Shown here: piece by piece, positions 1 through 9,300 of the stretch | How the letters are laid out: each line of letters starts with the position of its first letter | How positions within the stretch are numbered: the first letter of the stretch is position 1 | DNA from: Bdellovibrionales bacterium GWA2_49_15 | GTDB taxonomy: Bacteria; Bdellovibrionota; Bacteriovoracia; Bacteriovoracales; Bacteriovoracaceae | Reading direction: 5' to 3' | DNA length: 64,000 bases | NCBI GenBank assembly: GCA_001769855.1 | Contig: MEPP01000031.1 | Span: forward strand, 361,407 to 425,406 | Translations under genes and position numbers: made by a program | The notes under the pieces: generated by a model | Told to the model about the DNA's origin: nothing | What the model saw: the letters and a program-made list of their open reading frames with translations, nothing else | Databases searched by the model: none

Positions 1-34
1 TTTTTACACGGGGCCGTCTAAACTTTCGACAATA

Positions 35-943
35 TTACTTGGAGTACAAGAGATATGGCGCGGAATCTCCATATTTTGTTTTGAGAAGAGCGAGACGGCC
101 TGAGGCCACCGGACAGGTAAAAGACTGGCCACTCTGGGCCTCCAGCTGGGCCAAGGCCTTCTTCACTTTTTTGCCAACGCGCTCGGTGTAGCGGTTGCAG
201 TTGATGCCCTCGTCGAAGCCGGCATCAACATAGTTGCGCCAGTCAAATTCTTTGAGCTTTTTCCATTCGCCGCGATCGCAGGCGAAATAGGGGCCGGGCG
301 CTTGGAACTTTTTCTCGATTAAGTTGGCCCAAAAAGTCATCCCGTTGTAGTTGGCGACGAGATCAGCATTGGAATAGGTGGCGGTAGTGAGCAGGCCGAA
401 CTTCCCTTTCTCGGTTCGCACGCCCCAATCGAGGACCTTCTGGACTCCGCGTTTTTTTTCAAAGGCCCTTTTATAATAGACCAAACCTTCGGTGAAGAAG
501 TGGCCGAACTTATCGGCACCGACGACCACCTTCCCCTCTGGCGTATCAATTTGCACGATGGCCCCGACGGCACTTTTAAAAATCACCAGCACGGGAGCTT
601 CCAGAAATTTTACCTCACGATAGATCGACTGACTTCGAGGATAGCGGATGGCCGGAATATCGCCGTCAAGGTTGGCGTTCACATAGGCTTCCACCGGCCC
701 GGCAATAACATCGCCGCTTAAATATTTCTTTAACTTTTTTCGCAGAACTGTCTCATTGCATCCGATATATTGATTGGCTTCGCCCAGGGCGCGATCAATG
801 CGGGCGTTGGTAAAGGTATTCAAAATGGGAGAGGCGTCTTCTTTGAGTTCGTAACGGTGGGAGAAACTATCCACCTCACTGGCGCTTAGCGGACTGCAGT
901 TCAATGCCAAAGCACAGCCCAATATCAAGATATTGCTTTTCAT
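35..943 (-). CDS. Secreted protein with a DKxGH motif, function unknown
   Basis: Protein of 302 residues beginning with a signal peptide (MKSNILILGCALALNCSPLSA). The ATG at 943 is preferred over an upstream in-frame start because a GGAGGG ribosome site lies 7 bases before it. The best landmark is a GADKFGHFFTEG stretch near residue 143. A DK-x-GH motif of this kind occurs in some predicted periplasmic proteins such as the DUF2279 (YfiM-like) group, but I cannot assign the family firmly. Several cysteines in the C-terminal third may form disulfides. The next gene upstream on the same strand, a secreted protease, ends about 80 bases away. No enzymatic role can be stated. Confidence 0.75.
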   Translation of the reverse strand: MKSNILILGCALALNCSPLSASEVDSFSHRYELKEDASPILNTFTNARIDRALGEANQYIGCNETVLRKKLKKYLSGDVIAGPVEAYVNANLDGDIPAIRYPRSQSIYREVKFLEAPVLVIFKSAVGAIVQIDTPEGKVVVGADKFGHFFTEGLVYYKRAFEKKRGVQKVLDWGVRTEKGKFGLLTTATYSNADLVANYNGMTFWANLIEKKFQAPGPYFACDRGEWKKLKEFDWRNYVDAGFDEGINCNRYTERVGKKVKKALAQLEAQSGQSFTCPVASGRLALLKTKYGDSAPYLLYSK

Positions 944-950
944 AGACAGT

Positions 951-968
951 CCCTCCAAGAGTGGAGGG
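951..968 (-). promoter_or_regulatory. Hairpin enclosing the ribosome site of the DKxGH gene
   Basis: CCCTCC and GGAGGG form a perfect 6-bp inverted repeat separated by six bases. On the minus strand the second arm is the ribosome-binding site of the gene starting at 943. In RNA the arms would pair and hide the site. This could reduce translation or act as a switch, but it may be a chance purine-rich match. Confidence 0.4.
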
Positions 969-1024
969 ACCATATAAGGAGTCTAAATTTGTGTCAAGGC
1001 CGGAGCAGGAAGCGGGTAATTTTT

Positions 1025-2107
1025 CTACGGGGTAACCGAGAGAAGAGAATCGATCAAACCTTGTCCTTGGGCCTCTGGTGCAAGGCCAATATCGCGAGAC
1101 TTAAGCGTATTCAGGCCGGACGAGAGCATGAGCGCTGCTACTCCCGCCACGTGAGGCGAAGCCATGCTCGTCCCGTTGTAAGTTACGTAGGTGCTACCTT
1201 TGGTCGTCGATAGAACTGAGACACCGGGTGCAGCGAAATCCACCTCCGGCCCAAAATTACTAAAGGAGGCAAGCCGGTTGCTGGAATCGATGGCCGAAAC
1301 GGCGATGGACTCAGAATATTTGGCAGGATAAGAAACAGGGCCTGATTCATTTCCTGCGGCCACAACAATCACCAATCCGGCCGCATAGGCTTCCTGAACG
1401 GCGGCCTTGAGAACAGTGGAATCACTCGGGCCACCCAAACTCATATTGATGACATGGGCACCATGGGAAATGCATGAGCGAATGCCTTCAGCGATATCAG
1501 AGTTGTATCCCGAGCCGCGACGATCGAGAACTTTAGCGGCAAAAATCGAGGCCTCGGGGGCGACGCCGACCACGCCAATTTCATTATCGAGAGCGGCAAT
1601 GGTTCCTGCCACATGCGTGCCGTGCCCGTTATCGTCATCCCACTTGTTAGGATCAATAGCACCGCGACTCACAATAAAATTTTCTCCGCCCATCACATTG
1701 GCCTGGAGATCTGGGTGATTTCTCTGCACGCCTGTATCGACGACGCAGACGATGGAGCCAAGACCTCTGGATGTATTCCAGGCACCTTGAGAATTAATAT
1801 GGGTTATCCCCCATGGTACAGTTTCGGGCGGTGGAGTCGTTGTTCCGCCCGTGGGTTTGCCCTGGACTTCCACCATTCCATCTTTTTCGATTTCTAAGGA
1901 GGAGGCGATTTGCTTTAGGGATCTGACCTGACTATTACTTAAGTGGGCGATCAAGGCCTTATGATACTTCAGCTTATGAGAAACTTGTCCTCCCACCTTT
2001 TTAACACTGCTCGAAGCGAGATCGAGATCTCCTTCGATGACATATCTATCTGAGGAGGCATGGGCGACACTGGCCAAGGTCAAAAGAAGTAGGGCGATTT
2101 TTTTCAT
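1025..2107 (-). CDS. Secreted subtilisin-like serine protease (peptidase S8)
   Basis: Exported protease of 360 residues: signal peptide (MKKIALLLLTLASVAHA), an inhibitor I9-type propeptide to about residue 90, then an S8 catalytic domain. The catalytic triad is visible: Asp124 in VVDTGVQ, His162 in NGHGTHVAG, Ser314 in NGTSMASPHVAG; the oxyanion Asn253 is in AAGNESG. The propeptide would be removed by autolysis after export. The start at 2107 is chosen because of the signal peptide and the AGGAG six bases upstream; an in-frame extension to 2191 has neither. The length suits a simple proteinase K/subtilisin enzyme without extra C-terminal domains. The likely role is extracellular or periplasmic protein degradation. 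Confidence 0.93.
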   Translation of the reverse strand: MKKIALLLLTLASVAHASSDRYVIEGDLDLASSSVKKVGGQVSHKLKYHKALIAHLSNSQVRSLKQIASSLEIEKDGMVEVQGKPTGGTTTPPPETVPWGITHINSQGAWNTSRGLGSIVCVVDTGVQRNHPDLQANVMGGENFIVSRGAIDPNKWDDDNGHGTHVAGTIAALDNEIGVVGVAPEASIFAAKVLDRRGSGYNSDIAEGIRSCISHGAHVINMSLGGPSDSTVLKAAVQEAYAAGLVIVVAAGNESGPVSYPAKYSESIAVSAIDSSNRLASFSNFGPEVDFAAPGVSVLSTTKGSTYVTYNGTSMASPHVAGVAALMLSSGLNTLKSRDIGLAPEAQGQGLIDSLLSVTP

Positions 2108-2249
2108 AACAACTCCTGGTTTACAGTAAAAATAAAATGGGATGGAGTTGTGAATGCAATGGAGGTGCCGATCGAATTCTCTGTAAAACAAAGAGTTACA
2201 GGCAGGATTGATGTTTGATTTCTGGTAAGTGCCTATTTCTTAGACGACA

Positions 2250-2939
2250 TTAAAAGTTCATCCCTTTCTGGCGAAAGTAGCGAAAGATAGAGCCGCCGAG
2301 ATCCACCATGAGATCGCGCCCTTCCACATCGAGATTAAGAAAGTCTGCCATATAGGCCTTCTGGCGCGGAGTCAGTTGCGCTAACTTGTCCCGCACACTC
2401 AACTCACTTGGATCCTTTTCCGTCCCGAAAGGGATATGGATGCGCTTTCCAGAGGCCGTGACCTTGACGTAGGCATTGGCTTCTTGCTGGGCCGTGCCTT
2501 CTTGTCTTTCCCCACTAGGTGCCAGAGTCTCGTTAAGGGCCGTCATCATTTCATCACCCGCACGCCGATCTTTTTCTTGAGGAGTAAGCGGCGCCTCCGG
2601 CGTTAGCGATGGAGAGGTGCTCGTCTGCTCTTTACTCAGAGTTCCCTTATTCACCTCCTCATCCTTATAGAACTTCACCAGGCGAATAAATTTATCGGCG
2701 AAATTTTCTTCCACAAAGTCGATCATCTCGTGCAGAGGAATATTGAGGCAGGCGGTGATCTTGGCAATCATCTGGGCATTTAAGTCAGTGGTCTTCTGAT
2801 TAAGGAAGCGACTCATGGTAGAAATTCCGATCTCAGTTAAGGTGGCAAGGTCCTTTTGCGAGCCAACCCCGCGCATCTGCATGTACTTCCGCACGACGCC
2901 TAGGAACATCTCAACCTTGTCCTTATTAAATTCTGCCAT
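2250..2939 (-). CDS. XRE/Cro-type helix-turn-helix regulator
   Basis: Protein of 229 residues. Residues about 20-65 form an HTH segment (QKDLATLTEIGISTMSRFLN is the recognition region), matching the lambda-repressor-like fold. The C-terminal part, after a Pro/Thr/Glu-rich linker near residues 110-150, has no family I recognise. The ATG at 2939 is preceded by an ideal AGGAGG. It is divergent from the pentapeptide-repeat gene at 3059. The 119-base gap contains repeated and palindromic sequence overlapping a sigma-70-like promoter, so it probably regulates itself and that neighbour. The signal or ligand is unknown. Confidence 0.8.
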   Translation of the reverse strand: MAEFNKDKVEMFLGVVRKYMQMRGVGSQKDLATLTEIGISTMSRFLNQKTTDLNAQMIAKITACLNIPLHEMIDFVEENFADKFIRLVKFYKDEEVNKGTLSKEQTSTSPSLTPEAPLTPQEKDRRAGDEMMTALNETLAPSGERQEGTAQQEANAYVKVTASGKRIHIPFGTEKDPSELSVRDKLAQLTPRQKAYMADFLNLDVEGRDLMVDLGGSIFRYFRQKGMNF

Positions 2940-2980
2940 AGTAACCTCCTGCAATTACTGATCGGAATGCACAAAAATAA

Positions 2981-3028
2981 CTTGATGCAAAAATATTGCT
3001 TGACGCAATTAGTCAATTGCAGTATGAT
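2981..3028 (+). promoter_or_regulatory. Sigma-70 promoter with overlapping operator repeats
   Basis: TTGACG at 3000-3005 and TATGAT at 3023-3028 are separated by exactly 17 bases and lie 31 bases upstream of the GTG start at 3059. The spacer holds an inverted repeat, GCAATT (3005-3010) and AATTGC (3015-3020). Upstream, CTTGATGCAA (2981-2990) and CTTGACGCAA (2999-3008) are near-identical direct repeats 18 bases apart. This is the arrangement expected for a repressor operator, probably bound by the divergent HTH protein. Confidence 0.7.
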
Positions 3029-3058
3029 TGTTGTAAGACCAGTCCTTGGAGGTGCCAA

Positions 3059-3520
3059 GTGAAAACAACAACATATGCCCAATTACCCCAAAACCCCAAC
3101 ACCCAACAGCTTGATTCGGCCTATGAGATCATCTCCAATGAAACCCTTGAGTCACGAAATTTCAACGGGTTAACCATTGCAGGATCCCTCTTCTCCCTCT
3201 CTGTTTTCAAAGGGATAACCTTCAAGGACTGCGTCTTCTATGGCACAAAGTTTGAAAATTGCATGTTTACAAGCTGTTCGTTTGAAAATTGCAGTTTTCA
3301 ATTTACACAGGTGGACTTTTGCCAATTCAACCAGAGCAAATTTGCAGAGTGCAACTGGGACTTTGCCCCGATCAAGAAATCCCAGTTCGCCAATTGTATG
3401 CTGGATCAGCATACCAGCTATCAAGTGGCCCACGAAGATAAGGCCAATCTGATCAAACAGAATCAGGATGATCAGAACTTGCAATCTGCAAATACCGGAC
3501 TGTTTTTGAAGGCCGCATAA
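3059..3520 (+). CDS. Pentapeptide-repeat protein
   Basis: Protein of 153 residues, probably starting at GTG 3059, where TGGAGGT sits six bases upstream just after a strong promoter; an upstream in-frame start lies inside the promoter and is unlikely. Residues about 35-120 carry A(N/D/C)xF-like pentads (for example FKDCVFYGTKFENCMFTSC) rich in Cys and Phe, which predict a right-handed quadrilateral beta-helix. No signal peptide is present, so it is probably cytoplasmic. Such proteins include DNA-gyrase-protecting DNA mimics, but the residues do not decide this. Expression is probably controlled by the divergent HTH gene. Confidence 0.75.
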   Translation: MKTTTYAQLPQNPNTQQLDSAYEIISNETLESRNFNGLTIAGSLFSLSVFKGITFKDCVFYGTKFENCMFTSCSFENCSFQFTQVDFCQFNQSKFAECNWDFAPIKKSQFANCMLDQHTSYQVAHEDKANLIKQNQDDQNLQSANTGLFLKAA

Positions 3521-3655
3521 AAAGAGAAAACTAGCGCATCAATCTCATGGAAGCTGGTTTGCGACATCAAAATTGAGATTGGTTGCCCACCAAAATACCC
3601 AAAGACAGGCCAGAGGATGGCCTTGGGCCCCGCAGAACTGATCCCGCCTAAAACT

Positions 3656-3699
3656 GACCGTCCTGCGAACATGGAGTTTGCAGGACGGTCTTTTCTTTT
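3656..3699 (+). terminator. Strong intrinsic terminator
   Basis: GACCGTCCTGC (3656-3666) pairs perfectly with 3680-3690. The stem extends four more pairs (one G-U) to leave a five-base loop. It is followed by TTTTCTTTT. It lies between the convergent pentapeptide and prepilin genes. The minus strand also has a short T-run after the stem, so it may serve both. Confidence 0.85.
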
Positions 3700-4948
3700 A
3701 ATCATGAAGGGTCGCACGCCACGGGAGGGAGATGCCCTTGTCCCCATCCACAGAGTCCAACTGTCCCAGTTTGACAAAAGCAATTCCCGCCATGCTGGTG
3801 CAGAGGATATTCCACTCGGGCTGACCTTTCGTCGGGGAGTAATGGTAATCTTGCAAAATGCACGAGGTAAACATGACATCCGGGAGATGGGTGGCCACAT
3901 TCCAGTCCAGCTCAATACCTTCTTTGCCCGCTGTCGTTTTAATCAGATAAAGTCCATCCCCCCAGCAAACACCAGATTGCGCGATTTTCCCGTCAAGACT
4001 TGGGACGGAAAGGCAGCCCAAAATTTCTTTATTTTTTACCCGGTGTGAGATGAAAGTTTTCTCTTTAATCTCCTGCTTCTCGTGCTCGGTCGGGCCAATG
4101 GATTTGATTAACCAGAGGCCCTCTCCCCAGCAGACGCCGGTAATGAACAACTTTGAATCTTGAGTTGGAAGTGCCGCACAACCATAAATTTCATGATCAA
4201 TGGCAAAATCAGCGCGACGCCAGGTCGCTCCCACACCGTTGTCTTTATCGCCGGAGGGAGAAGCTTTGGTAATCGCAAAGCCACCTTGTGTTCCTCGCGA
4301 GCAAAGCCCCGTGTCCATGCCGCGGGAATCGAATCCCCAGTTCACACATTCAACACGCGAGTTATCGTCGTGTGGCGAATCAAGAAAATGCAGCTGACAC
4401 TTTACAATCAGATTATTGTCATCAGAATCTACTCTGACTTCGATGGGCCAATTCAAGGACTTCTTCACCTCTTTGCTCTTGCTGTCGAGCAGAGGCACAT
4501 TGAGGTTCAGGCGAAAACGATGCCTGGTCGGGTTGGAGCCGATCAAGATTTTATCCAACGATATTTTCCCCACAGTAATTCCGGAAAAGCTCTTCCCCTC
4601 TTCCAGCAAAACCTCTTGAAAGGGCTGAATGGAAGTGACGATATATTTTTTGCTTAACTCCCTCTCCGGACGCTCCTGATCAGGCAGGGCCTCCTGGTTG
4701 ATCTGATCAAGCTGAATCCCCTTTCCATTTTCACCGTGAAGGGCGGTGGCGCAGAGACGGTAATCGGCCAGGACGCGCTCAACTCCGATCCTGGCCGCTA
4801 GCTGATCCACACGACTCTGAAAATCGTCTTTAGACTTCATCATATTGGTGATTAAGTGGAGAACACCGAGAGATAAGATACCGAGAACTCCGGCCGCAAC
4901 CATCAGTTCTGCAAGAGTGAATCCTCGATTACATTTTGGGGACAACAT
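3698..4948 (-). CDS. Prepilin-like protein with N-terminal methylation motif
   Basis: Protein of about 416 residues. The N-terminus CNRG-FTLAELMVAAGVLGIL is a type IV prepilin/pseudopilin signal: cleavage after Gly, Phe+1, Glu+5, then a hydrophobic helix. The ATG at 4948 gives a usual 9-residue leader but has no clear ribosome site; a TTG at 4966 is also possible. The large extracytoplasmic part contains two copies of a GVCWGxGLxLIK segment (each preceded by a GC-x-(A/S)-(L/V)-P element), an internal duplication. Size and architecture resemble minor pilin or PilW-like tip proteins more than a major pilin. No pilus assembly genes are nearby. Just upstream, in the same frame, is a relic of a sorting tail. 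Confidence 0.75.
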   Translation of the reverse strand: MLSPKCNRGFTLAELMVAAGVLGILSLGVLHLITNMMKSKDDFQSRVDQLAARIGVERVLADYRLCATALHGENGKGIQLDQINQEALPDQERPERELSKKYIVTSIQPFQEVLLEEGKSFSGITVGKISLDKILIGSNPTRHRFRLNLNVPLLDSKSKEVKKSLNWPIEVRVDSDDNNLIVKCQLHFLDSPHDDNSRVECVNWGFDSRGMDTGLCSRGTQGGFAITKASPSGDKDNGVGATWRRADFAIDHEIYGCAALPTQDSKLFITGVCWGEGLWLIKSIGPTEHEKQEIKEKTFISHRVKNKEILGCLSVPSLDGKIAQSGVCWGDGLYLIKTTAGKEGIELDWNVATHLPDVMFTSCILQDYHYSPTKGQPEWNILCTSMAGIAFVKLGQLDSVDGDKGISLPWRATLHD

Positions 4949-4968
4949 AGCCGCGGCCAATGACAAGA

Positions 4969-5029
4969 TTAATAGCTCAAGGATACCATTAATCGCGCCG
5001 GAAGCGCCACCATCTGAAGCATCGGCCGA
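4969..5029 (-). pseudogene. Relic of a C-terminal sorting tail like that of the giant protease
   Basis: Immediately after the ATPase stop codon, and in the same frame, the minus strand encodes SADASDGGASGAINGILELL. This matches position by position the tail of the giant protein (SANASEGSASDGVDGVLEF). On DNA, 4997-5029 and 6416-6448 agree at 28 of 33 positions. There is no start codon, and similarity begins exactly at the base after the ATPase stop, so this looks like the 3' remnant of a lost paralogue. Confidence 0.6.
4997..5029 (-). repeat. Direct repeat, left copy flanking the ATPase gene
   Basis: Partner of 6416-6448, same orientation, 28 of 33 bases identical. The two copies bracket the ATPase gene. 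Confidence 0.6.
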
Positions 5030-6190
5030 TCAAGAAATAATTTTTCCAGTCCAGAGATCATTGATAAAATTCTTCCAATGAATCGTGCGAACTCCATCGC
5101 TCGTTTTGGTTTCGATCTCATCGAAGGAAACAAGAAACAAACACTGGATGATGCCTTCTTCTGCAAGGCGCTTTAGGCCTTTCAGATGTTTTTCTAATAC
5201 TTTAGTTGTGGACTTAACTTCAATGGCAACCTTATTTCCGATAATAAAATCGACTTCTTCTTTGCTGGTTGTTCGCCAATAAGTAAGAGGTTCTTTGATT
5301 CTTTGATACGACAAGTACGCCCGAAGTTCCATTGCCATCCAGTGTTCAAAGGCCTCTCCAAAATCGTCAGAATTTCTATTAATTACCTTTCTGCCATTAA
5401 GATAATTTGCAACACCTATATCAAAAAAATAAAACTTTGCCGCACTGACGGCCTTCCGCTTTTTAGATTCATGCCACGGCTCCAAAGTGAATCCCACAAA
5501 TGTATCGCTTAAAATTTCAAAGTAGGCCCTTACCGTCGTGACGGGAACTCCGGTTTCCTGCGAAATATTCGAGTAATTTATTTGCTTGGCATTTGATAAG
5601 GCAGAGATTTTTAGAAAGCGCGAAAAATTGACGAAATTCTGAACCAGGGCCTCTTCTTTTATCTCTTCCTTCAGATAGATGTTCAAGTAAGCATCCAGCT
5701 CTTCCTCGGGAGATTGTGATGAATAAACCTGCGGCAATCCACCGTAAAGAAGATATTTTTCCAAATTAAATTCTGGAATTTCTGCATAGACTAGTGGGAA
5801 CAAATTCGCCTGCCATGCCCTTCCTGCGAGAAGATTGACCCCGCTTCGCCTTAATTTTCTAGCGCTGCTCCCTGTGAGAATAAATTTAATTCCTTGCGAT
5901 TCGATAAGGTCGTGCACCTCATCAAGAAGAATGGGTAATTTTTGAATCTCATCAATAATAATTGGCCCCTCATCCCCGGGGCCGTGCTCGACAATTTCTT
6001 TAATAATATCTCGTATAACAACGGGACGTTCCGAGAGACGCAAAAAAATATCGGATTTAAGAAGATTGATATATCTGTTTGTGCCAAATAATTTTTTCAA
6101 AAGAGTGCTTTTACCAGTACTCCTTGGCCCAAAAAGAAAGAGTGATTTTTTCAAAGAAAGCGTCTTGAGGTCGCAAACTCTGGTATACAT
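5030..6190 (-). CDS. AAA-family ATPase with C-terminal DUF4143 domain
   Basis: Protein of 386 residues of the AAA_14/DUF4143 type, a widespread family often found in accessory regions. Walker A is GPRSTGKST (21-29), Walker B is IIIDEIQ with Asp81-Glu82, and a GSSARKLR sensor/arginine stretch follows near residue 108. The C-terminal half has the DUF4143 pattern, including EVDFIIGNKVAIEVKST, which resembles a PD-(D/E)xK nuclease core (Asp, then Glu-x-Lys). The cellular role of the family is poorly known; links to toxin-antitoxin or mobile DNA have been suggested. The gene is AT-richer than its neighbours and sits between two copies of a sorting-tail sequence, consistent with insertion. Confidence 0.85.
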   Translation of the reverse strand: MYTRVCDLKTLSLKKSLFLFGPRSTGKSTLLKKLFGTNRYINLLKSDIFLRLSERPVVIRDIIKEIVEHGPGDEGPIIIDEIQKLPILLDEVHDLIESQGIKFILTGSSARKLRRSGVNLLAGRAWQANLFPLVYAEIPEFNLEKYLLYGGLPQVYSSQSPEEELDAYLNIYLKEEIKEEALVQNFVNFSRFLKISALSNAKQINYSNISQETGVPVTTVRAYFEILSDTFVGFTLEPWHESKKRKAVSAAKFYFFDIGVANYLNGRKVINRNSDDFGEAFEHWMAMELRAYLSYQRIKEPLTYWRTTSKEEVDFIIGNKVAIEVKSTTKVLEKHLKGLKRLAEEGIIQCLFLVSFDEIETKTSDGVRTIHWKNFINDLWTGKIIS

Positions 6191-6325
6191 TTGAATAATG
6201 TCCTTCCGCTTTTCAAGGTACGTCTTATCAATATGTTACGTCAATTTTATAATAAAATCAACTGAAGCTAAGTCGAAGTTATACATTAATCAACCAAGGC
6301 TCGGTCAATAAATGGGTAAAACTGT

Positions 6326-9300
6326 TTAGGTAACCTTTTCGAATTTCCTGGTGACTCTTCGCCCAACAAAGATCAGCGCCAGCATCGTCACAAATTCCAA
6401 GACCCCATCCACACCGTCCGAAGCGCTACCTTCTGAAGCATTGGCCGAGCAGCCAAAGCCTTTGGATTTGGCAGGGGTCGGAGCTGCTACCTGCTCTTTG
6501 GGTTTCTCAACCAGGACCGGCACGGGTGGGAAGAGTTTCTCAGGTAACGGCATGGAAGGATCGCCAAACAACGTAAACCCTCGCACCATATCCTTCATAT
6601 AGATGTCATTTCCTAAGGCCACTTTGGTATTCAAGGCGATGTCGCCAATTCTGATGTGCTGATAAGGCTCCTTCACACGATTCGCCAACTCGTCATAGAA
6701 CATCTGCGCCAGTTTGTTTTGCGCCGGAGGCGTGGTCATTGTAGTGGAGCCAAAGAAGGCGATGGCACCGCCGTCAGGATTAAAAATCAGCTTCTCGCCG
6801 ATGGTCTCTCCGAACAGATCGTCAATGTCTGGGTTGAAGAAGTGTGAGTTAAGACAGCTCAAGGTCATGACAATAGGAAGCTTCTCATTGGTCAGGGACT
6901 CGGCATCGGCATTTTCAAACACCAGCTCATCTGCCCACATATTTTCCGCACCATGGCCTAAATAGTTAATCAAGAGCGGGCCCTGGGTGAAGCTGTCGAC
7001 GATGGCGGCCTTGGTGGCGGCATTGGAAGCCATATCCTCACGATACACGCCGGTCGAGGTAAACTCAGAGGACAGCAAAGAATCGGCGGCGATCAACGAA
7101 TTGGTGCGCACTTTAAAGTTCTCATTGCCGCCACCAATCTGATCCTCATCCGCGATGAAAACCATCTTCTTCAGTCCTGCGTCCGGCACGCCCGTACCCT
7201 CTTCATAGCTCAACATTTTATCAATGTAGTCACTCAATACCGCCGGATCGCTAGTGGGGATGCGGCCAACCGCCATAGTGGGGATGTAGCTGGTTGCGGA
7301 GGTCTCCACAAACCAGTTGTCAGCGGCAAAGTCATAGGTGGTGCCCAACATCAGGGCCATGGGCATCTTCACACGAGTAGGAACATAACCCAAGATGTCG
7401 CGTGGATCGATGGTACCATCACCTAAGAGCAGGAGATATTTAGGCCCTGGGGCCGTCCAGTTACTCAAGGCATACGTCACAAAATCGCGAATGGCAGCAC
7501 TGGAAACTTGGCCGTTTGAGAACTCATTGTAAATTTGCTCCAGCTCCACCTGGGCCACGCGCAGGCCATCACTTTCACGTTTGGCCACCAGGTCCTCGGC
7601 AGCACCCAGAAGGTCTTTGGTGCCAATGATAATAAGGTCGGCGGCATTATCGGTATCTTTGAGCGCGCGCTCGAAACCTCGGGTCAGTGAGAGAGCGACT
7701 GGCTTGAGCTCGCCTCCGGCCGTCATGGCAAGGTAGTTGCGGTTGGTGGCCGGGGTGTAGCTTTCAGTGGAGAATTTGACATCATAGGTGACACCACTAT
7801 CGCTGGTCGTAATCGAAGGATTCACCATCTCTTTAAAGGCAGCTGGTGAGGTGATGTCATAAACCACGATATTACTATTGGTAAATCCATTGATTTTGAC
7901 AATGGAGTAGGCCGGCATATTGGCAACCGTGGCACGGTTCGAGGCGGCCTCAAAAGTTCCCGGATAGATCACCTCGACCCTGTCGAGATAGACGATCTCA
8001 TATTTGCCAAGGGGCTGAGTGTCTCCCATGACCTTCACCTTAATGGTATTAGCGCCGACCACAAACTGATTGGCGGCAATCTCAAAGGTTTCCACATGGG
8101 GCTCATTGGACCAGAAATAACTTTGCGCTTTGAGAGGAGCGGCACCATTGAGATAAATGCCCAGGTGATGCTGAACATCTCCCGTGGCATCGGGTATTCC
8201 CTTGACGTAGACTTTGACTTTGACCGTGGTGCTGGAAGCCGTATTTAACTTGGTTAGATTGGCCGAGACATCCAAGTATTGAGCGGCAGCGGCACCTGGC
8301 GCGTAAATCATCTTCCAGTAAAAGTGATCATGATTATCCGCAACCGGAGTATTTAGAAGGGCCATTAAATTCTGCTCGGCACTTGCGGTATACAAAACTT
8401 CAACCTGTGACGAAACACCCGCACCATCAGGATTGCAATCGACCACGCCGATTCTCACCGCCCCACTATCATCGTAGAGATCGGAAGAAGCCAGAATCAC
8501 CTCACTCTTGGTGTCGTCAATCAGGCGATCATAGGGCGCGAAGAAAACAACATAATCATTCGGGCCAAACGAACCGGTCGCACTCTCCACCATCATCGGA
8601 ACCTGGACGCCGTTGTGATAAAGTCTGAACTCGGACACCGGCCGGCCGGCAAAAGGCGCTTCCACACTGGAATTGACCAAATCCTCGTAGGTCAGCTTAT
8701 AGACGCCCGACTGATTGTAATTAATCCGCAGGTTGTTGGCGAAGACGGAGGGATGGGCGGTGAAATCCGCATCCGCAGGCGCGCCGATAGACCAGGTTGA
8801 ACCGTTTAATCCGATGTCGATGGTAATTTTGGAAGCGTAAGTAAGATCGCGGCTGACCGGATTATAGCGGAGAGGATTGATCACCACCCGCAGATATTTT
8901 TTATAACCAATGGAGACCATATCAGTTTGCACATTGAAATGGGTCGAAGGCGAAGCGCTGTTCTGAGCATAGACGCCGGCGTTCTCCGCATAGGACGACA
9001 CCAACACACCCGAGCCATTGTCATTCCAGGCGGGCGCGGGCGTGATTTTGTGTCCAGCAATGACCGCGGTCACCACCGAGCTGTCGCTGACGGCGGCGGA
9101 AGTCGTGCCCTCATAGACTTCAATAAATAGGATGCGCTCTAGGAGTTCGGGATGACCGACCGCCTGAGTTTTGGTGTAGCCGATAATCGCCGCCTCATCG
9201 TAGGTGGCATTCCAGGCCGCCGCACTAAAGGTGGGCGCGGGAGGATTAATTTCCAAACGTAAATCGGTGCTGGTTTGCGAGAGAATAACCGCACCATTGC

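Noticed and set aside
3698..6190. Prepilin plus adjacent ATPase read as a pilus assembly pair
   Set aside because: The ATPase is of AAA_14/DUF4143 type, not PilB/PilT/GspE; the adjacency looks secondary.
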